Positions 1-8,118 are shown, counted from the first letter of the stretch. The stretch: 41,446 bases of DNA from Dehalococcoidia bacterium (GCA_022825745.1 JAJDWF010000028.1:1-41446); one strand, 5' to 3'. Numbers and translations: made by a program. The notes: generated by a model not told the origin, from the letters alone.

Positions 1-177
1 TGGGAACCGGCCAAGTATGTGGCGAAACTGCGGGCCACCAAAACTGACGACAACCTGCTGGTCCTGAAAACCGACATGGGCGCGGGGCATTTCGGCGGGT
101 CGGCAAGGACGGCCGCGTGGTACGAAATTGCCGAGGAATACGCCTTCATGCTGGTGAGCCTGGGACTGGACAAGTAG
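1..177 (+). CDS. ptrB: Oligopeptidase B (S9A), C-terminal fragment
   Basis: Frame 1 is open from the first base to TAG at 175-177 and encodes the last 58 residues of a protein that begins outside the window. The fragment carries EPAKYVAKLR, then DMGAGHFGGS and an EYAFML helix. This matches the end of oligopeptidase B (protease II), a cytoplasmic serine peptidase cutting after basic residues in short peptides. The His in GAGHFG would be the catalytic His of the Ser-Asp-His triad; the Ser and Asp lie upstream and cannot be checked. The assignment rests on a short but characteristic stretch. Confidence 0.8.
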   Translation, partial: WEPAKYVAKLRATKTDDNLLVLKTDMGAGHFGGSARTAAWYEIAEEYAFMLVSLGLDK

Positions 178-238
178 CGTCCACAGTCCGATCCTGCACG
201 TTATCGAATTATCCCATCAACCTGCGAGGCTGCTTCTC

Positions 239-1585
239 ATGACCACAACCCGAACCCTGGCCGAGTTTATCGCCGACACCGAATTTGAAAACCTGCCCTC
301 CCCGGTGGTGGCAGCGGCCAAAATCGCCATCCTGGACGGCGTGGCCAACATGGTTGCCGGTTCGGTCCAGGAACTGGCCGACATCATCGGCCGCTACGTG
401 CGGGACGCCGGCGGCTCGCCCCAGGCCTCGGTAATCGGCTGGGGTTACCGGACCAATCCGCCGGCCGCCGCCTTCGCCAACGGCGTCTTCGGTCACTGCC
501 TCGACTACGAGATCCAGGGATTCCCGCCCACCCACGGTACCTCATCCTGCCTGCCGTCGGCGCTGGCCCTGGCGGAACAGCATCGCATCCCCGGCAATCG
601 CGTCATCACGGCCTACGTGCTGGGCTGGGAAATCCAGGGGCGATTGCGCGCTGCATCAGCGCCGGCCACCCGCCCGGGCTATCACCCGCCGGGCCTGGTC
701 GGCCCCCTGGGCGGCGCGGCGGCGTCCGCCAAGACGCTGGGCCTGGACGCCGAACAGACCCTGATGGCCCTGGGCATCGCCGCCTCGCGCACCGGCGGCC
801 TCACCGCCAACACCGGCACCATGGTCAAATCCACCCACCCCGGCAACGCCGCCCGCATGGGAGCCGAGGCTGGCATCCTGGCCGGCATGGGCTACACCGC
901 CAGCGACGAGGCGCTGGAATCTCCCGTGGGATTCGCTGCCGCCCTGTTCGGCGGCGAGTTCGATTGGAACGTGGCCACCGGCGGCCTGGGCGCCTCGTGG
1001 CGATTGGTCGATCCGGGCTTTGACATCAAGCGGTTCCCCGCGCAGGTCTATATGCAGAACGCCATCGAGGCCGCCCTGAACCTGCGCGAGCAGAACGGCC
1101 TTGACCCTGCCGACATCGAACAGGTGACCATCCGCCGCCGGGGACGAGGCCATTCCGGGCCGACGCCTCGCAGCGGTCTGGATGGCAAGTTCAGCGTGGA
1201 GTACTGCGCCGCCGCCGCGCTGCTGGACGGGCACGTGGGCATCGACACCTTCACCGACGCCCGCCGTTTCTCTCCGGACATGGAAGAAATGCTGGGACGC
1301 ATGCGCGTGGAACCGGAAGGTCCGGATTCGGGCGCAACCCTCGCCACCGCTGTGCTGAAAGACGGGAGGACGGTCAGCGCCGAGTGCGCCGCCTTCAGCG
1401 GGTCGGCGTCCAACCCCATGTCCCGTGACCAGCGCCTGGCCAAGGTGCGCGACTGCTTCCGTCGCGCCCTTTCCGAAGCCGACACCGAGCGCGTGCTGGA
1501 CATGCTGGAAAACCTGGAGAATCTCGACGATACGGCCCAGTTGATGGAAGTTCTGGGCCAGACGGCGCTGCGCCCTTCCACCTGA
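239..1585 (+). CDS. MmgE/PrpD family protein
   Basis: A 448-residue protein, the usual length for the MmgE/PrpD family, which includes 2-methylcitrate dehydratase and cis-aconitate decarboxylase (cofactor-free dehydratases or decarboxylases of tricarboxylates). Family landmarks are the N-terminal helical domain (FIADTEFENLP, ILDGVANMVAG), the ASVIGWG and NPPAAAFANG stretches, a FGHCLDYE segment near residue 85, and a THPGNAARMGAEAG stretch near residue 200. The C-terminal domain ends with a region typical of the family (SRDQRLAKVRDCF). The substrate cannot be told from sequence. No other methylcitrate-cycle gene is present; the convergent neighbour is a CoA-transferase, so a role in organic acid breakdown is only inference. 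Confidence 0.85.
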   Translation: MTTTRTLAEFIADTEFENLPSPVVAAAKIAILDGVANMVAGSVQELADIIGRYVRDAGGSPQASVIGWGYRTNPPAAAFANGVFGHCLDYEIQGFPPTHGTSSCLPSALALAEQHRIPGNRVITAYVLGWEIQGRLRAASAPATRPGYHPPGLVGPLGGAAASAKTLGLDAEQTLMALGIAASRTGGLTANTGTMVKSTHPGNAARMGAEAGILAGMGYTASDEALESPVGFAAALFGGEFDWNVATGGLGASWRLVDPGFDIKRFPAQVYMQNAIEAALNLREQNGLDPADIEQVTIRRRGRGHSGPTPRSGLDGKFSVEYCAAAALLDGHVGIDTFTDARRFSPDMEEMLGRMRVEPEGPDSGATLATAVLKDGRTVSAECAAFSGSASNPMSRDQRLAKVRDCFRRALSEADTERVLDMLENLENLDDTAQLMEVLGQTALRPST

Positions 1586-1599
1586 TCGACCAAACAGCC

Positions 1600-1612
1600 G
1601 TCGCGAAGCGAC
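1600..1612. terminator. Short hairpin between convergent genes
   Basis: GTCGC-GAA-GCGAC forms a 5-bp stem in the 39-bp gap between the convergent MmgE/PrpD and CoA-transferase genes. No proper T-run follows on either strand, so it is at best a weak bidirectional terminator. Confidence 0.25.
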
Positions 1613-1624
1613 TGATACTCCTTC

Positions 1625-3901
1625 CTAACCGGCAGCTACACCGTCCATCAGTATCACTCCCGAATCCAGCAGGGCCTGGTATTGGCTCCCCAGCCCATGT
1701 TCGTCCAGGATTTCCCGGGCGTGGGAGCCGGGCTTGGGCGCGGGTATGCCCGGCCGCACCGGCGTGCGCGACAATCGCGGCGCGGGACCGCAGGTGGTCA
1801 CCGGTCCCAGTTCGTCGTGCTCCCGGGTGATGCTGAGTCCGTGGGACTCCACCCAGTGGTCGGTCATCAACTCCCGGACGTTGGTAATCACCCGCTGCGC
1901 GCCGACCCCGGCGGCGGCCAGGCGCTCCACCCAGAATGCCACGCTGTTCCCCTGGAACCGTTCCTCCAGCGACGATGCCAGGGCATCCCCCCGCAGCGAA
2001 TCTATCCCGGAGAGTCCATCCAGTCCCGCCAGCCCCGGCAGGGCCGCTTCCGGCGCTCCGACAAAGAACCAGCCGTCGCTGGCCTGGTACGCCCGGTGCA
2101 ACGGCCCGGTTCCCAGGGCGTCCTGCCCGCTGGTCTCGTTCCACTCCTTGCCCTCGTACATCTGCATGAAGGGCGATTGCAGTGTCATGGCGGTGTAGGC
2201 CAGGGCCGAGTCTATGTGCTGACCCTCGCCCGTGCGCTGCCGGTGCAGCAATGCCAGGGCCACCCCGTAAGCGCCCATGAAGCCGGTGCCGTAGTCGTTC
2301 ACGGGGTTGGGCTGCGACTCGGGTACGCCGTCGCCTCCGAAGCGGCGGGTCATCCCTGCGGTGGCTTGTGCGAACCCCTCGTGGCCGGGGCGCTCCGCCC
2401 AGGGGCCGATGTGCCCGTAAGCGTTCAACGAGGCGTAGATAATGTCGGGCTTGCGCTTGCGGACCTCCTCATATCCCAGCCCCAGCCTCTCCAGGCTGCC
2501 GGCTCGGTAGTTCTGGGCCACCACGTCTGCATCCTCCAGCAGCTTCCAGAAAATGTCCCGACCCTCTTCGGATCTCAGGTCCAGCAGGATGCTGCGCTTG
2601 CCCCGGTTGATGTCGTTATGCCGGGCCACGGTGGAGCCGCGCCTGGGGTTGTCAATCTTGATGACGTTCGCGCCGTACTCGGCCAGCGTCCGCCCCATGG
2701 TCGGCCCGGCCAGGATGATGCACAGGTCCAGTACCTTCACCCCGTCCAGGGCGGCGCGCATGGCGTCCTGCGGCGATGGCGCTTCAGAAGCGGCGCGAGG
2801 CTTCAATTCCGCAAGAATTTCTTCCCGATGCTGGTCGGGTGTCGGAGCCGGACCGCGCACCTCGCCAGGAGTCAGCGACATCCGGGCGTTGACTCCGGGC
2901 TGCAGCATCTTGCCGTACGTCGGATCGTCAACCTCCACCACCATCTGCGAGGCCCGGGCGTGGGGATGGTCAAACCACTCCGCGCTGGTGCGGCACACCG
3001 CACCCTCGCTGCCCGCCTCGGCAATCAGGTCTTCCCATTCCTGCGCGCTACGGGTCAGGAAGAGGTCCTGAATCCGCTGCTGGGCTTCGGCGCGGAACTG
3101 AGAGTCGTCCAGGGGATGCTCAAAATCAGTCAGCCCCTCGTCATCCCACGACGTGATCCCCGCAGCTGCAACGAACTGCCGGAAGTTCTGGTTGCCGGGG
3201 CCGCCGAACCGCACGTACTCACCGTCGCTGCACTGGAAGATGCCGCCCCACAATTCACCCAGCATGGGGGCCGACGACGGAGCGTTGTGTACCCGCACGC
3301 CGAAACGCCCGATCGACTGGAACATGCTGTCAAAAAGCGGCACTTCGATGCGCTGCCCCACGCCATCGCGCTCCCGGACATTCAGGGCGATGGTAATGGC
3401 CACCACCGACTGGAAAGCCCCATAGACTGAGGCGATGGGAATGGCCGTGTAAACCGGACGCTTGCTGTCGGGGTCTGAAGGTCGAAAACTGGCCGACGCC
3501 GCGCCCACAACTCCCTCGTAAGCTGGCATGGCCGCCCTGGGATCGTCCGCCGCGAATCCCGGTATGGAGCAGTACACCAGGCGCGGGTTGGCGCTCGTCA
3601 TTTCCTCCGGCCCCAGCCCCAGCCGGTCCATCGTCCCGGGCCGGAAGTTCTCGATCACCACGTCGGCGCTTTCCATGAGAGACTTGGCAATGGCCGCGTT
3701 GTCCGCCCGCTTGAGGTCCAGGGTTATGCTGCGTTTGCCCCGGTTCCACGTGGAGTTAGCCGGAGTGTCCCAGCGCGGTCCGCCGGGAGGGTCAACCCGC
3801 ACCACGTCTGCGCCCTGGTCCGCTAGCAACATCCCCGCCAGCGGCCCCGAAATATACTGCCCGAAGTCAATTACCCGTATGTGTTCCAGCGCTCCCGCCA
3901 T
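1625..3901 (-). CDS. Fused double-domain CaiB/BaiF family III CoA-transferase
   Basis: A 758-residue protein made of two complete family III CoA-transferase units (about 1-365 and 383-758). Each starts with the family's opening strand and glycine-rich loop (IRVIDFGQYISGPLAGMLLA; VKVLDLCIILAGPTMGRTLA) and has the NRGKRSI motif. These enzymes move CoA between carboxylic acids through an enzyme-bound aspartyl anhydride. The first unit keeps the catalytic Asp in EVPLFDSMF (D191). By eye the second has Tyr at the same place (HIDSALAYTA, Y569), so it may be structural. A GGAGG ribosome site precedes ATG 3901. It converges with the MmgE/PrpD gene. Substrate unknown. Confidence 0.88.
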   Translation of the reverse strand: MAGALEHIRVIDFGQYISGPLAGMLLADQGADVVRVDPPGGPRWDTPANSTWNRGKRSITLDLKRADNAAIAKSLMESADVVIENFRPGTMDRLGLGPEEMTSANPRLVYCSIPGFAADDPRAAMPAYEGVVGAASASFRPSDPDSKRPVYTAIPIASVYGAFQSVVAITIALNVRERDGVGQRIEVPLFDSMFQSIGRFGVRVHNAPSSAPMLGELWGGIFQCSDGEYVRFGGPGNQNFRQFVAAAGITSWDDEGLTDFEHPLDDSQFRAEAQQRIQDLFLTRSAQEWEDLIAEAGSEGAVCRTSAEWFDHPHARASQMVVEVDDPTYGKMLQPGVNARMSLTPGEVRGPAPTPDQHREEILAELKPRAASEAPSPQDAMRAALDGVKVLDLCIILAGPTMGRTLAEYGANVIKIDNPRRGSTVARHNDINRGKRSILLDLRSEEGRDIFWKLLEDADVVAQNYRAGSLERLGLGYEEVRKRKPDIIYASLNAYGHIGPWAERPGHEGFAQATAGMTRRFGGDGVPESQPNPVNDYGTGFMGAYGVALALLHRQRTGEGQHIDSALAYTAMTLQSPFMQMYEGKEWNETSGQDALGTGPLHRAYQASDGWFFVGAPEAALPGLAGLDGLSGIDSLRGDALASSLEERFQGNSVAFWVERLAAAGVGAQRVITNVRELMTDHWVESHGLSITREHDELGPVTTCGPAPRLSRTPVRPGIPAPKPGSHAREILDEHGLGSQYQALLDSGVILMDGVAAG

Positions 3902-4020
3902 GTCCGGATCCTCCGCGTGATTGCCATAAGATTAGCTTCGTCGATTCAACGCACGCTAACACTGCGGCTATGAGCGGTCAACCGCCGCACGATTCGACGA
4001 CGGACGTATCAATGGGTGGT

Positions 4021-4704
4021 TTACTCTGGCTTGAAGGCTTCGTCAGGCAGTTGGTACCAGAGGATGGATCCTCCATCCAGCAATTCCTGTATCGCCCGAT
4101 CGGTTTGACGACTGGCGATGGCGGCGTGGGCGGGCAGGCCGGTGATGTGGCGCAGGAACTGTGCGTTCCGCAGGGCACGCCGGGTGTCCCTTTCGTCCGC
4201 CGTGTATGAGGTTTCCACCGCCAGGTAAGCGGGGTTGCCCTGGGAGTCCTGCACCCGCATGATCATGTCGGCGTAGTAGAAAGAACGACGGTCGCCGGAG
4301 GTGAAGTCCGGCGGAGGATTGGAACGGAACAGTTCGCGGAGCGGCAGACCAGCGATGATGTCGATGACGATGAAGCCCAGTTCCTCTGCTATCTCGTCGG
4401 CGCGGTCTCGGGAGGCCCGGTAGGCCGTTTCTCCTCGGAGGTCGCCGATGGCGTTCTCCAGCCGTCGGTTAGTGGCCCGTTGTTCTTCCATGAAGTTATC
4501 CACCCGTTCGTTGAAGGCACGCTGCTCTTCGTTGAAAGTACGCTGTTCCTCGATGAAGTCATCCACTCGATTGGCAAGGGCGGCAAAGCGCTCCGGTAGT
4601 GCCAGCAGTTCGTCGCTGAGAATTAGCCGGCGGGCTTCCGCATAGAATGTGGGGTCTTCCCTCAGTAGCTGGAGAAGGTCGTCGGATGTGTTGATGGTGG
4701 TCAT
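4021..4704 (-). CDS. Coiled-coil protein with restriction-nuclease-like C-terminus
   Basis: A 227-residue protein starting at ATG 4704, preceded by AGGAACTC. An open frame extends upstream but only this start has a ribosome site and protein-like composition. Residues 1-45 are helical, 45-95 form a coiled coil of heptads built on EEQR(T/A)FN, and the rest is globular. The C-terminal half, with YYADMIMRVQD, YLAVETSYTADERD and a late IASRQTD strand, resembles proteins of unknown function in cyanobacteria and Chloroflexota that are assigned to the PD-(D/E)XK fold. Asp and Glu are present but the Lys is not obvious, so nuclease activity is doubtful. The assignment is from memory of family pattern; no partner gene is nearby. 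Confidence 0.6.
   Translation of the reverse strand: MTTINTSDDLLQLLREDPTFYAEARRLILSDELLALPERFAALANRVDDFIEEQRTFNEEQRAFNERVDNFMEEQRATNRRLENAIGDLRGETAYRASRDRADEIAEELGFIVIDIIAGLPLRELFRSNPPPDFTSGDRRSFYYADMIMRVQDSQGNPAYLAVETSYTADERDTRRALRNAQFLRHITGLPAHAAIASRQTDRAIQELLDGGSILWYQLPDEAFKPE
4468..4551 (-). repeat. 21-bp heptad-coding tandem repeats
   Basis: Two adjacent 21-bp units at 4510-4530 and 4531-4551 and a diverged third at 4468-4488 encode EEQRAFN, EEQRTFN and EEQRATN. They are in-frame heptads of the coiled coil and probably grew by slippage. Confidence 0.7.
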
Positions 4705-4777
4705 GGTGAGTTCCTGATGTAGGTAATTATACGATGCTTCGTGAGGGTTTTTCATTATCCCGCCCGGCATCTCAAAA

Positions 4778-4806
4778 TTGACCCTCTCGGTATGCGTAAC
4801 TATAAT
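4778..4806 (+). promoter_or_regulatory. Sigma70-type promoter of the TPP-enzyme pair
   Basis: TTGACC (4778-4783), a 17-bp spacer and a perfect TATAAT (4801-4806). Transcription would start near 4813 and leave an 80-nt leader before ATG 4894. The leader can form GTCAG-GATCA-CTGAC (4861-4875) just before the GAGGAG ribosome site, plus an outer AGCGG/CCGCT pairing. Confidence 0.75.
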
Positions 4807-4893
4807 CGGCAGCGTCCACGACAGTAGCGGGTCTTTGCCCAAGCATCGAAAACCGCCGCTGTCAGGATCACTGACTACGTGAGGAGAACTTTC

Positions 4894-5412
4894 ATGGTTA
4901 CACAACAGGCAGCGGTGCTGAGCCCTGAGGCAATGGTCGAGGAGTTCCAGAAGAACGGCGTCACCCACGTGGTGACCATTCCGGACAGCGAGACCAACTA
5001 CCTGTACGAGTTGATGAAGGAACAGCCCTGGCTGGATGTCGTTCCCGCCTCCCGGGAAGGCGAGACCTTCGCCATCGCCCTGGGGCTGCTGGTCGCCGGC
5101 CAAACGCCGGTGGTGCTCATCCAGAACACTGGCATGATGGAATCGGGCGACTCCATCCGGGGCATGGTTCTGGACGCCGGCTTCCCGCTGGTCATGGTGG
5201 TGGGCTATCGCGGATGGAACCGCCACGGGGTCATCACCGACTCGGCGGCCCGCTACACCGAGCCGTTCCTCAACGCCTTCCGCATCAACTACTACCTGGT
5301 CGAGCAGGATGCCGACAGTACGCGCATCTCCACGGCCTTCGAGGAAGCCCGCGCCACCAAGCGCCCGGTCGCCATCCTCGTGGGCGACGAATACCACGGT
5401 TTCAACCGCTAG
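4894..5412 (+). CDS. Thiamine-diphosphate decarboxylase-like alpha subunit (PYR domain)
   Basis: A 172-residue stand-alone pyrimidine-binding (PYR) half of a thiamine-diphosphate enzyme, the size of sulfopyruvate decarboxylase subunit alpha (ComD) and the N-terminal half of phosphonopyruvate decarboxylase. REGE (E55) is the likely Glu that activates the cofactor. The stretch QNTGMMESGDSIRGM corresponds to the family's QNSG motif. The ATG is chosen because GAGGAGA lies 7 nt upstream; an in-frame GTG at 4879 sits before the ribosome site. The beta subunit follows 13 nt after the stop. The substrate is probably a 3-substituted 2-oxo acid, but neither sulfo- nor phosphonopyruvate is supported by the neighbours. 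Confidence 0.82.
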   Translation: MVTQQAAVLSPEAMVEEFQKNGVTHVVTIPDSETNYLYELMKEQPWLDVVPASREGETFAIALGLLVAGQTPVVLIQNTGMMESGDSIRGMVLDAGFPLVMVVGYRGWNRHGVITDSAARYTEPFLNAFRINYYLVEQDADSTRISTAFEEARATKRPVAILVGDEYHGFNR

Positions 5413-5425
5413 ACGGAGGACAAGA

Positions 5426-6016
5426 ATGATTCACGCCGAGGACGTATTCCGAGTATTCCAGGAGCACCGGGGGGATGCCATCGTGATCCCCACCGGCACT
5501 TCCGGTCGCCGCTGGGGCGAATTCAGCAACAACGAGAACCGGGACCTGAACCTGGGCGGCGCAATGGGCCAGACCACTTCGGCGGCCCTTGGCCTGGCCC
5601 TGGGACTCCCTGATGAAAAAGTGGTGCTGTTCGATTCCGAAGGCGCGCTGCTGATGAACATGGGGATACTGGCGACCATCGCCGGCAAGAAGCCGGAAAA
5701 CTTCTGCCACATCCTGCTGGACAATGAGTGCTACGCCACCACCGGAGGCCAGCCGGTTCCCAACGCGCAGGAGATCAACTACGCCGGCGTGGCCAAGGAA
5801 TCCGGTTATTCCTCGGCCTACAGCTTCGACGACCTGGAAGAATTCGCCACCAACGTCGAGGAAATAATGCAGGCCACCGGCCCCGTCTTCGTCGCCATCA
5901 AGGTGGTGCCCCAGATCGAGAACGAGCCCATCGGCATGCGAGTGCGTCCGCCGACCCGCAGCCGCGCCGAAACCATCCGCGACTTGCAGTCCGAGTTGGG
6001 CATCAGCGCCGACTAG
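5426..6016 (+). CDS. Thiamine-diphosphate decarboxylase-like beta subunit (PP domain)
   Basis: A 196-residue diphosphate-binding (PP) half, the size of sulfopyruvate decarboxylase subunit beta (ComE). LGGAMGQTTSAALGLALGLP and the FDSEGALLMN to LLDNECY span form the cofactor and metal site. The usual GDG reads SEG here (S71-E72-G73), so the Mg2+ ligand would be Glu rather than Asp; the second ligand N100 is kept. ATG 5426 has GGAGGA 5 nt upstream. It lies 13 nt behind the alpha gene, so the two should form an alpha/beta enzyme. An upstream open extension overlaps the alpha gene and is not used. Convergent with the thiolase-like gene. Confidence 0.82.
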   Translation: MIHAEDVFRVFQEHRGDAIVIPTGTSGRRWGEFSNNENRDLNLGGAMGQTTSAALGLALGLPDEKVVLFDSEGALLMNMGILATIAGKKPENFCHILLDNECYATTGGQPVPNAQEINYAGVAKESGYSSAYSFDDLEEFATNVEEIMQATGPVFVAIKVVPQIENEPIGMRVRPPTRSRAETIRDLQSELGISAD

Positions 6017-6037
6017 CGCTAGGGCCGATTAGCGCTA
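6014..6037. terminator. Palindrome containing both convergent stop codons
   Basis: TAGCGCTA (6014-6021), an 8-nt loop GGGCCGAT, then TAGCGCTA again (6030-6037). The 8-mer is self-complementary, so the two copies form an 8-bp stem. The left copy holds the TAG of the TPP beta gene and the right copy holds the stop of the thiolase-like gene. There is no T-run; it may block or pause transcription from both sides. Confidence 0.45.
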
Positions 6038-7351
6038 AGAAGGATACTTCCCCAGCATCAGCCAGCCGCCGCTGCTGGGGGTAGTAAAGGCGCACAGGGC
6101 CGTCTCGGCCCGCACCGTTACCTGTCGGTCGCCGGCGGTGCCCCGCAGTTGCTCGATGCTGTCGGTGTACATGGCGGTGCGCGTGCGGCCGTTGCCCAAA
6201 TTGCCGCCGCTGGAACTGAAGGGGTGCGGGCCCTTGACGCTGATGTCCCCGGCGTAGAAGGACAGGGCCTCGCCCCGCTTGACCCCGTGCCACTGGAAGC
6301 CCTCCAGGAAGAACTGGGTCATTATCGAGTACCCGTCGTAGGGATTGAAGATGTCCACGTCGGCGGGGCCCAGGCCGGCGCCCTCGTACATCCGGGCGGC
6401 CTGCCGGTCGGTCCACATCTCCACCTCGTCCAGGTCGGGCTGGGTGGTTCGGAACCGGAAGTTGTGCTGGGAATGGTTGAGCACGTACACCGGCTGGGAT
6501 TTCATATCCTGCGCCCGCTCGGACGTGGTGAACAGGTACGCCGCCGAAGCGTTCACGGGCCGGTCGCAGTCCCAGATGCGCAGGGGGTTCAGGATTGGCC
6601 GTGAGCCTATGTAGTCCTCCACCGTTATGGGCTGTATGTTGTGGGTGGCGTTGTACCCCCAGGGGGTCAGCAGCCCGTTCTTGTGCTGGTTTCGGACGAA
6701 GTGGACCAGGTCCTCATGCTCCCCGCCGTACTTCATCAGGTACTGCCGATGGGGAAAGATGTTGATGAAGTCGTTGCCGCCGTGGTTGCCCCAGGGCACC
6801 GTCCACTGGCGCGCGCCGCGAGCGTAATCGTCGGCGTTCTCGCCGCCCCGCCGGTAGCGGCCTTCCATGTTGCCGGTGGGATAGATCACCAGGCATGTCG
6901 AGCAGACCCCGTCGCCCACGGCTTGCGATGCCATGCCCACCATTTCGCCGATGGTCGGCACCCTGGTGGGGGCAAACTTGACGTTTTTGAAGCCCATGGT
7001 GTCTATGAGCCATTGGGCGTTGATCAGCGTCAGGCCGTACTCCGAGTCGTAGGGCGGATCGAAGTAGGGCCGCGGCGCCCACACGGAGGCGGTTCCGCCG
7101 CTGCCGCCGGCGATGTGGCTGTCGCAGCAGACGATGCCGTCCACCTGGTCAATGGTGACCCCGGCCTGCTCCATCGCTTTTTCGCAGGCCATGATGGTGT
7201 ATGCGCCCAGCGAGGTATCCAGGTTGGTCTCGTCCCACCGCCGGTCCACCGGCGAATGGCCGTAGCCGACGACGGCCACCTTGCCCCGGTGTTCCCAAAC
7301 GCCCAGGCCGTCCCGGTCCCGGCGCCACTGGAAGTCATTGCTGCTGGTCAT
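6035..7351 (-). CDS. Thiolase-like (SCP2-type) protein
   Basis: A 438-residue protein of the SCP-x/acetyl-CoA acetyltransferase-like group, with KVAVVGYGHSPVD at the start and DVDIFNPYDGYSIM and a GGNLGNGR stretch in the C-terminal half. Start ATG 7351 follows AGAAGGA. True thiolases have a nucleophilic Cys after the first strand and GHPxG near the end. By eye the first position is not Cys (near residue 131) and GHPxG is replaced by GNGRT, so Claisen or thiolytic activity is doubtful. It sits 38 nt behind the DUF35 gene in the same operon; such pairs act as complexes on acyl-CoA substrates in archaea and actinobacteria. Function here unknown. Confidence 0.78.
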   Translation of the reverse strand: MTSSNDFQWRRDRDGLGVWEHRGKVAVVGYGHSPVDRRWDETNLDTSLGAYTIMACEKAMEQAGVTIDQVDGIVCCDSHIAGGSGGTASVWAPRPYFDPPYDSEYGLTLINAQWLIDTMGFKNVKFAPTRVPTIGEMVGMASQAVGDGVCSTCLVIYPTGNMEGRYRRGGENADDYARGARQWTVPWGNHGGNDFINIFPHRQYLMKYGGEHEDLVHFVRNQHKNGLLTPWGYNATHNIQPITVEDYIGSRPILNPLRIWDCDRPVNASAAYLFTTSERAQDMKSQPVYVLNHSQHNFRFRTTQPDLDEVEMWTDRQAARMYEGAGLGPADVDIFNPYDGYSIMTQFFLEGFQWHGVKRGEALSFYAGDISVKGPHPFSSSGGNLGNGRTRTAMYTDSIEQLRGTAGDRQVTVRAETALCAFTTPSSGGWLMLGKYPS

Positions 7352-7389
7352 AGTCCGTCCTTCTTGTCGTTTTTTGCGCAACCTGTCAT

Positions 7390-7800
7390 CTATTCCACCA
7401 GCCGCCACTCGTGGATCAACTGGCCGGGGGCGACCTCCTCGAACATGACCTCCACCGCGGCGCCGACCGGCACCTCATAGGGTGGCACTCCCGGCAGGTT
7501 GGAGTAGAAGTTCACGGTTGGATCCTGGTCCAGCGTGATCAGGGCCAGGTTATAGGGCTGGTCGGGCATCCGGCGGTTCAGCCTGCCGTCCTCGATGACG
7601 ATGTAGGCGGCGATGTGCCCCCTGCCTTCCACCTCGACCCACTCAATCGTATCGCCTTCCTCGCACCCGGGGCAATCCAATTGGGGCGGGTACTGGAGCG
7701 CGTCGCAATCGGTACAGTTCTGTAGAATCAGACGCCGTTCGTTCACCGCGTCCCAGAAGGGCTGGCTGAGTTCATCGGGCACCGGGATTATCTTGGGCAT
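7390..7800 (-). CDS. DUF35 zinc-ribbon/OB-fold protein, thiolase partner
   Basis: A 136-residue protein with an N-terminal helix (ELSQPFWDAVNERRL), a rubredoxin-like zinc ribbon with C29-x2-C32 and C43-x2-C46, and an OB-fold (IEWVEVEGRGHIAAYIVIE to PVGAAVEVMFEE). This is the standard DUF35 layout. DUF35 proteins bind CoA and bridge or regulate thiolase-type enzymes; here it directly precedes the thiolase-like gene, so the two are probably one complex. ATG 7800 is taken as the start because it opens the conserved helix and has AAGGA and GGAG upstream. Confidence 0.85.
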   Translation of the reverse strand: MPKIIPVPDELSQPFWDAVNERRLILQNCTDCDALQYPPQLDCPGCEEGDTIEWVEVEGRGHIAAYIVIEDGRLNRRMPDQPYNLALITLDQDPTVNFYSNLPGVPPYEVPVGAAVEVMFEEVAPGQLIHEWRLVE

Positions 7801-7874
7801 TCCTTGTCTCCACAGTAAAATATCCCACACGACTCCGACGCTACGGTTCCTGGACGTTCAGATGTGGGATTTAT

Positions 7875-7951
7875 TGGTACCCCTGGAGGGACTCGAACCC
7901 CCGACGCGCGACTTAGGACGCCGCCGCTCTGTCCAACTGAGCTACAGGGGC
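7875..7951 (-). tRNA. tRNA-Arg (anticodon CCT)
   Basis: Reading the minus strand, a complete cloverleaf is seen: acceptor GCCCCTG/CAGGGGT, D-arm GCTC/GAGC, anticodon stem GCGGC/GTCGC with a 7-nt loop holding CCT, T-arm with TTCGAGT, and an encoded CCA (7875-7877). It reads the AGG arginine codon. It follows tRNA-Ala by 13 nt, so the two are co-transcribed. Confidence 0.95.
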
Positions 7952-7964
7952 AGGCAAAACATGA

Positions 7965-8040
7965 TGGTGGAGATAGCGGGGCTCGAACCCGCAACCTCGG
8001 CATTGCGAACGCCGCGCTCTCCCAGTTGAGCTATATCCCC
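7965..8040 (-). tRNA. tRNA-Ala (anticodon CGC)
   Basis: Minus-strand cloverleaf with acceptor GGGGATA/TATCTCC, D-arm GCTC/GAGC, anticodon stem CGGCG/TGCCG, loop TTCGCAA with anticodon CGC, T-arm GCGGG-TTCGAGC-CCCGC and an encoded CCA (7965-7967). It reads GCG alanine codons. Confidence 0.95.
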
Positions 8041-8088
8041 ACTTGCGCCCGGCTGTCACACCATCCTTGATGTGAAAACCGCCCAATC

Positions 8089-8118
8089 ATCGTAGCCAAC
8101 ATAGGCCGCAACTGTCAA
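8089..8118 (-). promoter_or_regulatory. Promoter of the tRNA-Ala/tRNA-Arg unit
   Basis: On the minus strand, a perfect TTGACA (8118-8113), an 18-bp spacer and TACGAT (8094-8089). Predicted initiation near 8082 leaves about 40 nt before the mature tRNA-Ala 5' end. Confidence 0.65.

Noticed and set aside
1682..3430. Long plus-strand open frame (582 codons) opposite the fused CoA-transferase
   Set aside because: It mirrors the codon pattern of the minus-strand gene in GC-rich DNA; its translation is low in hydrophobic order and has no domain.
4813..4893. TPP riboswitch in the leader of the thiamine-diphosphate enzyme genes
   Set aside because: The conserved TPP riboswitch core (THI box) is not visible and the leader is too short for the full aptamer.
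4705..5397. N-terminal extension of the coiled-coil protein across the TPP promoter
   Set aside because: It would run antisense through the alpha-subunit gene and the strong promoter; the internal ATG 4704 has a ribosome site and a normal N-terminus.
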